A stretch of 64,000 bases of DNA from Planifilum fulgidum (GTDB taxonomy: Bacteria; Bacillota; Bacilli; Thermoactinomycetales; DSM-44946). The translations under genes were made by a program, and so were the position numbers. Every line of letters starts with the position of its first letter. The stretch's first letter is position 1. Of this stretch, positions 35,988 through 43,609 are shown piece by piece. Under the pieces are notes generated by a model. That model saw only the letters and a list, made by a program, of their open reading frames with translations, was not told where the DNA came from and made no database searches. Location of the stretch: NCBI RefSeq assembly GCF_900113175.1, contig NZ_FOOK01000013.1:1-64000 (forward strand), read 5' to 3'.

Positions 35988-36159
35988 AAATCCACAGCCG
36001 CATCCACAGGGTTATCAACAATTTTATCCACAATCAGCGGGGGATGTGGACAGTGAAGACCGCTTTATCCACAACGAGGGGGAAGATGGGGACCGAAGCC
36101 CGCCGCTTCGCCTTCAATTATCCACGAAAATATCCACACCAATGTCCACAATATCCACA
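35988..36159 (+). repeat. DnaA-box cluster downstream of tsaD
   Basis: Within 172 bp there are two perfect TTATCCACA boxes (36024-36032, 36065-36073), four with one change (36012-36020 TTATCAACA, 36118-36126 TTATCCACG, 36130-36138 and 36151-36159 ATATCCACA) and four with two changes (35988, 36000, 36045 on the minus strand, 36142). All but one point the same way. Such density is far above chance. dnaA and dnaN are not here, so this is not oriC; it resembles the non-origin DnaA-box cluster known near gcp (tsaD) in Bacillus subtilis. It fills the 399-bp gap. Confidence 0.85.
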
Positions 36160-36173
36160 AAACCCTGAAAGGG

Positions 36174-36199
36174 CAAAAAAAAATCCACCTTTCGGTGGA
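36174..36199 (-). terminator. Terminator of the tsaE-tsaB-rimI-tsaD operon
   Basis: A TCCACC/GGTGGA stem (36184-36189 with 36194-36199) with a 4-nt loop is followed on the minus strand by a T-run of about ten. Confidence 0.85.
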
Positions 36200-36258
36200 A
36201 CAAGACTTTCGAAAAAACCTGCCGGAAGCCCAGTGCCGTCCATCACCGGTGTTGCCGG

Positions 36259-37290
36259 CTACCCCAACGGCAGATTGGCCGCGGCGTTCAGATCCAAGCC
36301 GGCGGTTTGCCCGTCCCACAGGCGATACGTCCCGGCCGCCGCGATCATCGCCGCGTTATCCGTACACAGAACGGGGGGCGGAATCCGCAATCGGATCCCC
36401 TCCTCGGCGCAACGCTTCGCCAAGGATTCCCTCAGGCCGCTGTTGGCGGAAACCCCTCCCGCCAAAACCAACTCGGTCACCCCCGTTCTCTTGACGGCGG
36501 CGATCGCCTTTTCCGTAAGCACTTCCACAACGGCTTCCTGAAAGCTGGCGGCCACATCGGCGGGGTTCGCCTTTTCCTCTTGCCGGATCAGGTTGCCCAC
36601 GGCCGTCTTCAGGCCGCTGAAGCTGAAGTCCAGGGAGTCCCGATCCAGCCACGCCCGCGGCAGGGAATACACCGGTTTTCCCTCCCGGGCCAGCCGGTCA
36701 ATGTGCGGTCCCCCGGGATAGGGAAGGCCGAGGAGTCTGGCCACCTTGTCGTAGGCCTCGCCGGCCGCATCATCGCGGGTTTTTCCCAACCGTTCAAACC
36801 GGTTGTGGGCGGGCATGTAAATCAGCTCGGTGTGGCCACCGGAAACGACCAGCGACACCAGCGGAAAACGAAGGGGTTCCACCAGCTGGTTGGCGTAAAT
36901 ATGTCCCGCGATGTGGTGCACGGCCACCAGCGGGATGCCCGCGGCGAAGGAAAGGGCCTTCGCCGCGGAGACGCCGATCAGAAGGGCTCCCACCAGTCCC
37001 GGCCCCTGGGTGACGGCGACGGCGGACAAATCCCCGAGCCGCACCCCGGCCCGGTCCAGGGCCTCCTGCAGAATCGCCGTGATCCGTTCCACATGGCGCC
37101 GGGAAGCCACTTCGGGAACGACTCCCCCGAACCGGCGGTGAAGATCCATCTGGGAGGAGATCACGTTGGACAAAAGCTCTCTGCCATCGGCCACCACCGC
37201 CGCCGATGTCTCGTCACAGCTGGTTTCGATTCCCAGAACCAGGCATTTCCCCTTGATCGGGGGATTGCCGTGTTTTTTCGTCGTTTCCAT
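36259..37290 (-). CDS. tsaD: tRNA N6-adenosine threonylcarbamoyltransferase TsaD
   Basis: The 343-residue enzyme transfers the threonylcarbamoyl group to A37 of tRNAs that read ANN codons, working with TsaB and TsaE. The ASKHA fold is shown by [28 protein letters not shown], the metal ligands in HHIAGH (His126, His130), VSGGHTELI and the C-terminal [10 protein letters not shown]. Length is normal; the start at 37290 overlaps rimI by 77 bp and has only a weak SD, so the true start could be slightly later. Last gene of the operon. Confidence 0.97.
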   Translation of the reverse strand: METTKKHGNPPIKGKCLVLGIETSCDETSAAVVADGRELLSNVISSQMDLHRRFGGVVPEVASRRHVERITAILQEALDRAGVRLGDLSAVAVTQGPGLVGALLIGVSAAKALSFAAGIPLVAVHHIAGHIYANQLVEPLRFPLVSLVVSGGHTELIYMPAHNRFERLGKTRDDAAGEAYDKVARLLGLPYPGGPHIDRLAREGKPVYSLPRAWLDRDSLDFSFSGLKTAVGNLIRQEEKANPADVAASFQEAVVEVLTEKAIAAVKRTGVTELVLAGGVSANSGLRESLAKRCAEEGIRLRIPPPVLCTDNAAMIAAAGTYRLWDGQTAGLDLNAAANLPLG

Positions 37291-37741
37291 GCAACGTCAC
37301 CCACATGATAATGGCATCTTCCTGATTGTCGGTGTAGTAGCGGGGGCGGATTCCCGAAGGCTCGAAGCCCATTTTCTTGTACAGCCGCTGGGCAATCTTA
37401 TTGGAGACCCTCACTTCCAGGGTCATTTTGCCCGCCCCCCATTCCTTGGCCTGGCGCATCACATAGGAAAGGAGGGCTTTGCCCAATCCCCGGCCCCGGA
37501 AGTTGGGATGGATGGCGATATTGGTGATATGGGCCTCGTCCAGGAGGAGCCACAAACCGCAATACCCGACCACGCGGCCGTCCACCTGAATCACGGAGTA
37601 CCGGGCGAACCGATTGTGAACCAATTCGTTGTAAAAAGCCTGGCGCGGCCACGGCGTGGGAAACGATGCCCGCTCCACCTCCATGATCACCGGCAGGTCG
37701 GACAATTTCATCGGCCGGAACACGATATGCGGTCGATCCAT
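37214..37741 (-). CDS. rimI: Ribosomal protein S18-alanine N-acetyltransferase RimI
   Basis: A 175-residue GNAT acetyltransferase. The acetyl-CoA site reads [14 protein letters not shown] (about 81-94), preceded by [10 protein letters not shown] and followed by [15 protein letters not shown] and [15 protein letters not shown], the RimI pattern. It acetylates the N-terminus of ribosomal protein S18 (and possibly others). It lies between tsaB and tsaD as in Bacillus; the C-terminal 25 residues are encoded in the overlap with tsaD and go beyond the conserved domain. Confidence 0.93.
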   Translation of the reverse strand: MDRPHIVFRPMKLSDLPVIMEVERASFPTPWPRQAFYNELVHNRFARYSVIQVDGRVVGYCGLWLLLDEAHITNIAIHPNFRGRGLGKALLSYVMRQAKEWGAGKMTLEVRVSNKIAQRLYKKMGFEPSGIRPRYYTDNQEDAIIMWVTLHGNDEKTRQSPDQGEMPGSGNRNQL

Positions 37742-37763
37742 CGGGTTTCACTCCGTTTTCCTT

Positions 37764-38483
37764 TCACTCCGTACTTTTCCCGTTTCCCCGGCGGGACAAC
37801 CATTTCACCTCCGCCTCGGCCAGCTGCAGGTAGTTGGGGGCGAAATCCGGCCCTTCCCCCTTTCCTTCCCTTTTCCAGCGCTCCAGGGCAAGGCGGCCGA
37901 GACAAGAGGCGCGGGGAATGTTTTCCGGAGGCAATCCGAAAAAGGCGTTTTCCCCGAGGGCATCCCTGATCCGTTCCCGGAAGCGGTCGACATCGTCCCC
38001 CAAAAACAGGACCGGCCCTTCCCCCTCCAGTTCCTTCAGCCACTCGTCGACGGAAACGACCCGCTCCTTTTTTACGGGGCGCACTTCCCCGGACTCGCCC
38101 CCCTGAAACAGACCGGTGTAGATTCGATCCCGGCGGGCGTCAAACAGGGGGGCGATCTTCCCGCCAAACCGCATCCCGTTCATCGCCAGGACCGCCAGCG
38201 TGGATATGCCGATCAGGGGAAGGTTGCGGCTCCAGGCCATGGTTTTGGCCGTCGTCACGCCGATTCGCACTCCGGTGTAGGAGCCGGGGCCGGCGGCGAC
38301 GGCGATGAGATCCAGATCGGAAAAGGTGAGCCGCAGTTCCTCCAGCAGGCGGGCCACCATAGGCATCAGCCGGACCGAATGATCCTTGCGCAGATTGGTG
38401 GTCACCTCGCCGAGAATGCGATCCTCCTCCAGCAGGGCCACCCCCATCACCAGCGTGGAGGTGTCGATGGCCAAGACCTTCAT
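37764..38483 (-). CDS. tsaB: t6A synthesis protein TsaB
   Basis: A 239-residue inactive paralogue of TsaD that scaffolds the t6A complex. Features are [32 protein letters not shown], the conserved AAGPGSYTGVRIGVTTAK (about 62-79) and LIGISTLAVLA. ATG 38483 forms an ATGA overlap with the tsaE stop and is preceded by GGAGTTGAGG, which decides it against the frame to 38504. Confidence 0.96.
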   Translation of the reverse strand: MKVLAIDTSTLVMGVALLEEDRILGEVTTNLRKDHSVRLMPMVARLLEELRLTFSDLDLIAVAAGPGSYTGVRIGVTTAKTMAWSRNLPLIGISTLAVLAMNGMRFGGKIAPLFDARRDRIYTGLFQGGESGEVRPVKKERVVSVDEWLKELEGEGPVLFLGDDVDRFRERIRDALGENAFFGLPPENIPRASCLGRLALERWKREGKGEGPDFAPNYLQLAEAEVKWLSRRGNGKSTE

Positions 38484-38941
38484 TCCCGCCTCAACTCCCT
38501 GCAAAGCCTGCGCACCCGCTCCACGTCCGGAGCAAAAGTGATCAGGCGATCACCGGTCTCCCCGACGGTGAGAGCGATGCACACGGTGTGATCGGGAAGG
38601 AGTTCCTTGATCCGGTCGGCCCATTCCACCAGCGTGACACCGTCCCCGAAAAAAAACTCGTCCCACCCCAGATCCTCATCGGGGGATTCCAGGCGATACA
38701 CATCCATGTGATAAAAGGGGAGACGGCCGCGGTATTCCTTGATGATGGTGAAGGTGGGGCTGTCCACCGCTTCCTCCACCCCGAGACCCTTGGCGATTCC
38801 CTGGGCGAAGGTGGTTTTGCCGGCCCCCAGATCCCCCACGAGGGCCAGCACATCGCCGGGCTCCAGCAGCTCAGCCAGGCGGACGCCCAGCCGCCGCGTC
38901 TCTTCTTCATTTTTCGAAACAAACCGACAAGCTTCCTGCAT
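38480..38941 (-). CDS. tsaE: t6A synthesis ATPase TsaE
   Basis: A 153-residue ATPase needed for turnover of the TsaD-TsaB complex. It has the P-loop [19 protein letters not shown] (about 32-50), [10 protein letters not shown], the FYHMDVYRL strand and the VEWADRI motif near the C-terminus. An ATG GTC ATG doublet allows a start at 38947 or 38941; the second was taken for its better SD spacing. First gene of the tsa operon. Confidence 0.95.
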   Translation of the reverse strand: MQEACRFVSKNEEETRRLGVRLAELLEPGDVLALVGDLGAGKTTFAQGIAKGLGVEEAVDSPTFTIIKEYRGRLPFYHMDVYRLESPDEDLGWDEFFFGDGVTLVEWADRIKELLPDHTVCIALTVGETGDRLITFAPDVERVRRLCRELRRE

Positions 38942-39043
38942 GACCATCACCCGCCCTGATAACGGTCGTCTCGAAAGGGATGCGGCCATCCCTCGGGGGA
39001 ACGCGATACTTGCCGCGGCCATTACCATTTTTCCCATAGAAAA

Positions 39044-39069
39044 GAATAAGACCGCAGCCGAACGCTGCG
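39044..39069 (-). terminator. Terminator of the tRNA operon
   Basis: CGCAGC/GCTGCG stem (39053-39058 with 39064-39069) with a 5-nt loop, followed on the minus strand by GTCTTATTCTTTT. Confidence 0.75.
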
Positions 39070-39078
39070 ATCCGTCCG

Positions 39079-39152
39079 TGGAGCGGGTGATGGGAATCGA
39101 ACCCACGCATCCGGCTTGGAAGGCCGGTGTTCTACCACTGAACTACACCCGC
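39079..39152 (-). tRNA. tRNA-Gly (TCC)
   Basis: Complete cloverleaf with anticodon loop CTTCCAA, T-loop GTTCGATTCC and encoded CCA. Last tRNA of the operon. Confidence 0.96.
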
Positions 39153-39172
39153 GCGATCAAATTGGAGGGAAG

Positions 39173-39249
<77 letters not shown>

Positions 39250-39305
39250 AAACCATCCGATGAAGGATATCGCCGGCCCCGTGCCGGCGGGGCCGCAGGA
39301 AAATC

Positions 39306-39392
39306 TGGTGCGGTCGGCGAGATTCGAACTCGCACGGCCTTACGGCCACTACCCCCTCAAGATAGCGTGTCTGCCAGTTCCACCACGACCGC
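39306..39392 (-). tRNA. tRNA-Leu (GAG)
   Basis: Class II tRNA of 87 nt with a long variable arm. Acceptor GCGGTCG/CGACCGC, anticodon loop TTGAGGG (GAG), encoded CCA. Confidence 0.95.
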
Positions 39393-39406
39393 ATGAACTT
39401 CCGTAT

Positions 39407-39490
39407 TGGTGCGGGTGGAGGGACTCGAACCCCCACGCCAAAGGCGCTAGATCCTAAATCTAGTGCGTCTGCCAATTCCGCCACACCCGC
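39407..39490 (-). tRNA. tRNA-Leu (TAG)
   Basis: Class II tRNA of 84 nt, acceptor GCGGGTG/CACCCGC, anticodon stem CTAGA/TCTAG with loop TTTAGGA (TAG), encoded CCA. Confidence 0.96.
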
Positions 39491-39700
39491 ACGGGATAAA
39501 CGGTTCCGTCGCCAGCACGGGTGCGCCTCATTGCCGACGGAGATAATCATATCACGGTATGGGACCGGTTGTCAAGGGATCCGAAGAGAATTTTCTTTTC
39601 AAATCCTTCGGAGAAAATACCACCCTCATCAAAACGCCGCGCGAGGAGCGCCCCGACGGGAACTCCTCGCGCAACCGACAAGGATGAGTCCTGTTTCTTT

Positions 39701-39776
39701 TGGTGAGCCATCCAGGACTCGAACCTGGGACACCCTGATTAAAAGTCAGGTGCTCTACCAACTGAGCTAATGGCTC
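39701..39776 (-). tRNA. tRNA-Lys (TTT)
   Basis: Acceptor GAGCCAT/ATGGCTC, anticodon loop CTTTTAA (TTT), T-loop GTTCGAGTCC, encoded CCA. The 210 bp between it and tRNA-Leu(TAG) are the longest spacer of the operon and hold no other tRNA. Confidence 0.97.
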
Positions 39777-39781
39777 GCGCG

Positions 39782-39856
39782 TGGCTGGGGAGGTAGGATT
39801 CGAACCTACGCATCACGGAGTCAAAGTCCGTTGCCTTACCCCTTGGCTACTCCCCA
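39782..39856 (-). tRNA. tRNA-Gln (TTG)
   Basis: Acceptor TGGGGAG/CTCCCCA, anticodon loop CTTTGAC (TTG), encoded CCA. Confidence 0.96.
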
Positions 39857-39859
39857 ATG

Positions 39860-39936
39860 TGGGGCGACCAGTGGGAATCGAACCCACGAATGCCGGAGCC
39901 ACAATCCGGTGCGTTAGCCACTTCGCCATGGTCGCC
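39860..39936 (-). tRNA. tRNA-His (GTG)
   Basis: Anticodon loop TTGTGGC (GTG); the extra G at position -1 opposite the discriminator C, specific for tRNA-His, is encoded. CCA encoded. Confidence 0.97.
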
Positions 39937-39948
39937 ACAAAGAGAAAT

Positions 39949-40025
39949 TGGCGGAGCTGACGGGATTCGAACCCGCGATCTCCTGCGTGACAGGCAGGCA
40001 TGTTAGGCCTCTACACCACAGCTCC
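39949..40025 (-). tRNA. tRNA-Asp (GTC)
   Basis: Acceptor GGAGCTG/CAGCTCC, anticodon loop CTGTCAC (GTC), encoded CCA. Confidence 0.97.
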
Positions 40026-40058
40026 GCGTCCGGGAGAGGAATCTCCTCTCCACAAAAA

Positions 40059-40134
40059 TGGTGGACGGTGACGGGCTCGAACCGCCGACCCCCTGCGTGT
40101 GAAGCAGGTGCTCTCCCAGCTGAGCTAACCGTCC
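40059..40134 (-). tRNA. tRNA-Val (CAC)
   Basis: Acceptor GGACGGT/ACCGTCC, anticodon stem CCTGC/GCAGG with loop TTCACAC (CAC), encoded CCA. The C34 form reads GUG only and fits a GC-rich genome. Confidence 0.94.
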
Positions 40135-40137
40135 ACG

Positions 40138-40213
40138 TGGTGACCCGTAGGGGATTCGAACCCCTGCATGCCAGCGTGAAAGGCTGGTGTGTTAACCACT
40201 TCACCAACGGGCC
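40138..40213 (-). tRNA. tRNA-Glu (TTC)
   Basis: Acceptor GGCCCGT/ACGGGTC, anticodon loop CTTTCAC (TTC), encoded CCA. Confidence 0.96.
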
Positions 40214-40229
40214 ATGAGTTTTTACATTC

Positions 40230-40313
40230 CGGCGGAGAGAGCGGGATTTGAATCTCCGCGGGACCTGCGTCTCCAGTCCCGACAGGCCGCTCCTTCAGCC
40301 GCTTGAGCTTTTC
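40230..40313 (-). pseudogene. Degenerate tRNA-Ser-like element
   Basis: Between tRNA-Asn and tRNA-Glu, where many Bacillales carry tRNA-Ser, lies a tRNA-like stretch that no longer folds well. It keeps a D arm (GCTC at 40305-40308 pairing with GAGC at 40289-40292, loop AAGCGGCTGAAG), the block CTGGAGA that would hold a GGA anticodon, a T-loop-like ATTCAAAT and the 3' acceptor strand TCTCTCCG. The 5' acceptor strand GGAGAGA is missing (it merges with the 3' end of tRNA-Asn), the T stem is mismatched and the end reads CCG instead of CCA. Confidence 0.6.
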
Positions 40314-40388
40314 TGGCTCCTCCGGCAGGACTCGAACCTGCAACCTACCGGTTAACAGCCGGGCGCTCTACCATTGAGCTACGGAGGA
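40314..40388 (-). tRNA. tRNA-Asn (GTT)
   Basis: Acceptor TCCTCCG/CGGAGGA, anticodon loop CTGTTAA (GTT), T-loop GTTCGAGTCC, encoded CCA. First tRNA of the operon, 13 bp after the P2 -10 box. Confidence 0.97.
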
Positions 40389-40400
40389 ACGACACTGATG

Positions 40401-40429
40401 ATTATACAAGATTTTTGTCCGGTTTGCAA
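40401..40429 (-). promoter_or_regulatory. tRNA operon promoter P2
   Basis: Minus strand: TTGCAA (40424-40429), exactly 17 bases, perfect TATAAT (40401-40406). Confidence 0.88.
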
Positions 40430-40495
40430 GGGCTTTTCCCATCGGACACCCCGCGATCGCGATCCGATCGCCGCGCGAGGTGTCGACGCTTTAAT

Positions 40496-40524
40496 AACAT
40501 AGCACATCCATTTCGTTTCGTCAA
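40496..40524 (-). promoter_or_regulatory. tRNA operon promoter P1
   Basis: Minus strand: TTGACG (40519-40524), 17 bases, TATGTT (40496-40501). Tandem to P2 and 95 bp upstream of it, the same spacing class as the two rRNA promoters at the left edge. Confidence 0.7.
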
Positions 40525-40643
40525 GAGGAAAATTCCCCCCTGATCCGGCACCGTCCCCAAGGGGAATTTCCCGGCCTTCCCATGCAGGCGGATGGGGATT
40601 TGAACCGGCTCCGGGCACTGCCATGGAATCCGGCCGGCGCCCG

Positions 40644-40668
40644 AAAAAAACCGGGCGATGGGCCCGGT
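40644..40668 (-). terminator. Terminator of the first VWA lipoprotein gene
   Basis: ACCGGGC/GCCCGGT stem (40650-40656 with 40662-40668, loop 5) followed on the minus strand by TTTTTTC. It directly follows the stop codon. Confidence 0.88.
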
Positions 40669-40669
40669 C

Positions 40670-41992
40670 TCAATCAAGCTCATACTTCTCCTTCATTTCG
40701 TCCGCCTTGTTCCTTACCCTCTGCCGCTCCTTTTCCCTGTTTTCCCGCAGCAGATCATACAGCCTCGAACAGCGTTCTCTCCTGTAGTTCCTCAATTGGT
40801 TGATGCGATGATAGACTTTTTCCCGCAAGGAGTTGTACTCCTCCCTGGACATTTTGCCCGATTCGTCCAGGTATATTCGCGCATCCAACATTCGTGAATC
40901 TTCCCTCAATGTTTTATCCAGCATCGATGACTCCGCCTCGTTGACGACATCCCATTTGTCTCCCCATTGTCTGTCTGCCTCCAGGGAACTGTCAATCCTC
41001 CACATTTCCCATGCCTCGCGCAAACTCCTGTATTCCTCCTCCAAATGCTCCCGCAAGTCCTCGCCCGTGTTGACGGTGGCATACTTTCCGCCGCCGGCCT
41101 CCGCCACCTTCTTGAGGGCGCGCTGGCCCTCGTTGTCCACGTCAAAGCCGATGATGTTGACGACGGCTTGAATATCCGATTCGTGGAGGTCCTTGGCGGC
41201 CTTCACCGGATCCCCGCCGCAGGTTTCAATCCCGTCGCTGACCACATAGACGATGTTTTCCACGTTTTCCCCCGTGTTTCCGCTCAGGTCGGTCTTGGCC
41301 TGTTCGATCGCCGCGGCAAGGGGCGTCCACCCCGTGGGATTGAACCGGCTCAGCGACTTTCGGAAGGATTTTTCATCGTAGGTCCCCGGCTCGTAGACCA
41401 ACTCCGTGCTTTGACAGGAGAGGTCCTTGTCCTCTTTCCGGTTGCTTCCCTTGTGACCGTAAACCCTGAGGGCCACCTGGGCGCCCGCCGGGAGTTTGGA
41501 GACAAAGCTCCGGATTGCATCCTTCGCCAGGTCCATCTTCACGCCGCCCGGAACGCGGCCCGCCATGCTGCCGCTCGCGTCCAGCAAAATCTCCACGTTG
41601 ATCTGTTTCGGGAGAGCGGACTCCCCCTCCGCCGCCTTTGCCGCGCCGGGAGTTGCCAGGTTGGTTTTGATGGTCGGATCCACGCTGTCCAGCATCTCCA
41701 CTTCGCGTTCGTAGTTTTCCGCCAGAAGGGCCACCAGGTGGTTGTACGCTTCATCCGCCGTCAAGCCGGTCGGAAGCTTGTCCAACTCGGCTTTCACTTT
41801 TTCTTCATCGTACTTGTTCCCGGCATACTTCCCCGGTCCTTCCTTGAGCATGCCTTCGATGTCGGTGGCGGCCTGCTTCACCTCCTTCTCCTCCGGCTCG
41901 CCGGAGACTTCCTTTTCCTCCTTCGCAAAGAGGGAACACCCTCCACCGAAAATCAGACAAAGGATCAACATCCATGAGAGCAGCTTGTTCAT
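40670..41992 (-). CDS. VWA-domain lipoprotein (paralogue 1)
   Basis: A 440-residue lipoprotein: signal peptide with lipobox IFGGGC (lipid Cys near 20), an N-terminal region with IEGMLKEGPGKYAGNKYDEE and LTADEAYNHLVALLAENYE (about 45-95), and a VWA domain (about 132-320). The MIDAS motif is DASGSMAG, with Thr in NPTGWTPLAAAI and Asp in VVSDGIETCGGD. The last 115 residues are highly charged and helical, probably coiled coil. VWA lipoproteins bind metal and other proteins on the outer face of the membrane. ATG 41992 follows AGGGAGGGG. A paralogue with the same layout lies at 50076-51431. Confidence 0.88.
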   Translation of the reverse strand: MNKLLSWMLILCLIFGGGCSLFAKEEKEVSGEPEEKEVKQAATDIEGMLKEGPGKYAGNKYDEEKVKAELDKLPTGLTADEAYNHLVALLAENYEREVEMLDSVDPTIKTNLATPGAAKAAEGESALPKQINVEILLDASGSMAGRVPGGVKMDLAKDAIRSFVSKLPAGAQVALRVYGHKGSNRKEDKDLSCQSTELVYEPGTYDEKSFRKSLSRFNPTGWTPLAAAIEQAKTDLSGNTGENVENIVYVVSDGIETCGGDPVKAAKDLHESDIQAVVNIIGFDVDNEGQRALKKVAEAGGGKYATVNTGEDLREHLEEEYRSLREAWEMWRIDSSLEADRQWGDKWDVVNEAESSMLDKTLREDSRMLDARIYLDESGKMSREEYNSLREKVYHRINQLRNYRRERCSRLYDLLRENREKERQRVRNKADEMKEKYELD

Positions 41993-42216
41993 GTCCCGTT
42001 TTCCCCTCCCTGCAATGATTCCGGCGATTTGAATCGGCAAAAAAGGAGACCTGAAACGACTCCCGCACGGGACCCGTAAAAAAACGACCTTTTCCGGAGA
42101 AGAACCGACCGCTTTCAAGGGATGGAATCCTGTGGTAAGCTGAAATCGTCGTTACCATCCCGAAAGGTCCGAGTCCCCGGACGTCCATCACAATGCGGAT
42201 ACGGAGGGATGCGGAG

Positions 42217-42576
42217 ATGGAGGAACAAAGAAAACCCGTGGATCCGGACGCCATGCGCTCATCGACGGGTCTCGAGGTGAACATCGCCGGCCTGCTCTGT
42301 TATCTGATCCCTTTTCTCTCCGGGCTTCTTCTCCTGCTCCTCGAAAAAAACAGCCGGTTTGTCAAGTTTCATGCCATGCAGGCCGTTTTGACCTTCGGTA
42401 CGCTGTTTGCCGCCTATTACATCGCCGATCTCATCCCGCTGATCGACGGATTGATCCGATTCCTGATCCGGGTGTCGGGGTTTGTCCTGTGGATTCTGCT
42501 GATGGTGAAAGCCTACGGAAAGGAATGGTACCGCCTCCCCTTCGTGGGCGAAATGGCGGAAAAACACATTCAGTAA
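42217..42576 (+). CDS. DUF4870-type membrane protein
   Basis: A 119-residue protein of the DUF4870 type: STGLEVNIAGLLCYLIPFLSG with a first helix, the charged turn EKNSRFVKFHAMQAVL, and further helices up to VLWILLMVKAYGKEWYRLP. ATG 42217 lies behind ACGGAGGGATGCGGAG; the start at 42193 has no SD. It is convergent to moaB and divergent from the VWA gene. Function of the family is unknown. Confidence 0.88.
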   Translation: MEEQRKPVDPDAMRSSTGLEVNIAGLLCYLIPFLSGLLLLLLEKNSRFVKFHAMQAVLTFGTLFAAYYIADLIPLIDGLIRFLIRVSGFVLWILLMVKAYGKEWYRLPFVGEMAEKHIQ

Positions 42577-42584
42577 TCCCTCGC

Positions 42585-43079
42585 TCATCGAATTTCCCCG
42601 TGATCCCCGGTCATCCCCTTCATCAGCTCCAGGGCATGGGGAATCACGTCGATCACCGCTTCGAGGCATTCCCTGACGCCTTTTGGACTCCCCGGAAGGT
42701 TGATGATGAGCGTGGTGCCCCGGGTGCCCGCCAGGGACCGGGACAACATGGCAAACCGGGTCTTTTTCAGGGTGGTGATCCGCATCGCTTCGGCGATCCC
42801 GGGAATCTCCCGCTGGATCACCGCCCGGGTCGCCTCCGGGGTCACATCGTGGGGACCCACTCCGGTGCCCCCCGTGGTCAGGACCAGGTCCAGCTTGTCC
42901 ACATCGGCAAAACGGATCAGCGCCTCCCGGATCCGCTCCCGATCGTCGGGGAGCACTTCGTGGCGCACCACCTGCCCGTCGATCCGGGCCACCATTTCCC
43001 GGATGACGGCGCCGCTCTCGTCCTTCCGCTCTCCCCGGGCCCCCTTGGTGCTGGCCGTCAAAATGCCGACGCGTCACAT
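42585..43079 (-). CDS. moaB: MoaB/MogA molybdenum cofactor protein with in-frame TGA at codon 2
   Basis: The protein binds or adenylylates molybdopterin. Family marks are VGILTASTKGARGE, DLVLTTGGTGVGPHDVTPEAT (about 61-81) and INLPGSPKGVRECL (about 118-131); length is normal. The natural ATG (43077-43079) sits seven bases behind GGAGGAG at the moaC end, but the next codon is TGA (43074-43076), followed by CGC GTC GGC ATT in the family frame. Translation as written would stop at once. A start at the TTG 43061 has no SD and would lose the first beta strand. Either a fresh nonsense change, recoding, inefficient internal start or a base error. Confidence 0.8.
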
Positions 43080-43081
43080 GG

Positions 43082-43564
43082 TCACTTCTCCTCCCTGCGA
43101 ACGTAATCCCCGCTCTTGCCGCCGGTTTTGGAGAGGAGACAGGTGTCCGTCACCACCATCTCCCGGTCGATCGCCTTGCACATGTCGTAAACGGTGAGGG
43201 CGGCAATGCTGACGGCGGTCAAGGCCTCCATCTCGACGCCGGTGACGTTGTCGGTCTTCACCTCCGCCTCCACCACCAGCACTTCGTCCCCTTCCTCGTA
43301 GAAGCGGATATCGGCGCTTTTCAGGGGAACGGGATGGCACATGGGAATCAGGTCCGCCGTTTTCTTGGCCGCCATGATTCCGGCCACCTGGGCCACCGCC
43401 AGGACGTCCCCCTTGCTCACTTTCCCCTGCCGGATCCGCTCCATCGTCTCCCGCTTCATCCGGATGCGGGAACGGGCCACCGCCGTCCGGCGGGTGACCG
43501 GTTTGCCGGAGACATCCACCATCCGCGCGCGCCCCTGCTCGTTGATGTGGGTCAGTTTTTCCAC
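43082..43564 (-). CDS. moaC: Cyclic pyranopterin monophosphate synthase MoaC
   Basis: The 160-residue enzyme makes cyclic pyranopterin monophosphate with MoaA in the first step of Moco synthesis. Signatures are [39 protein letters not shown] (about 80-99), [18 protein letters not shown] and [13 protein letters not shown] (about 124-136) with the catalytic Lys and Asp. The GTG at 43564 lies behind GGAG. It is placed between the MoeA-PBP fusion gene and moaB, all on the minus strand. Confidence 0.97.
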   Translation of the reverse strand: MEKLTHINEQGRARMVDVSGKPVTRRTAVARSRIRMKRETMERIRQGKVSKGDVLAVAQVAGIMAAKKTADLIPMCHPVPLKSADIRFYEEGDEVLVVEAEVKTDNVTGVEMEALTAVSIAALTVYDMCKAIDREMVVTDTCLLSKTGGKSGDYVRREEK

Positions 43565-43609
43565 GTCCCATCAGCTCCGTCTTTCCGACCGCCCCGTTTG
43601 GAAGCGGCT

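Noticed and set aside
35988-36159. Chromosomal origin oriC
   Set aside because: DnaA boxes are dense, but dnaA, dnaN, rnpA and rpmH are absent, and no AT-rich unwinding element is obvious.
40580-40640. A tRNA-like TTCAAAT segment upstream of the tRNA operon
   Set aside because: It resembles a T-loop (GGTTCAAATCC on the minus strand), but no acceptor, D or anticodon arm can be built around it.
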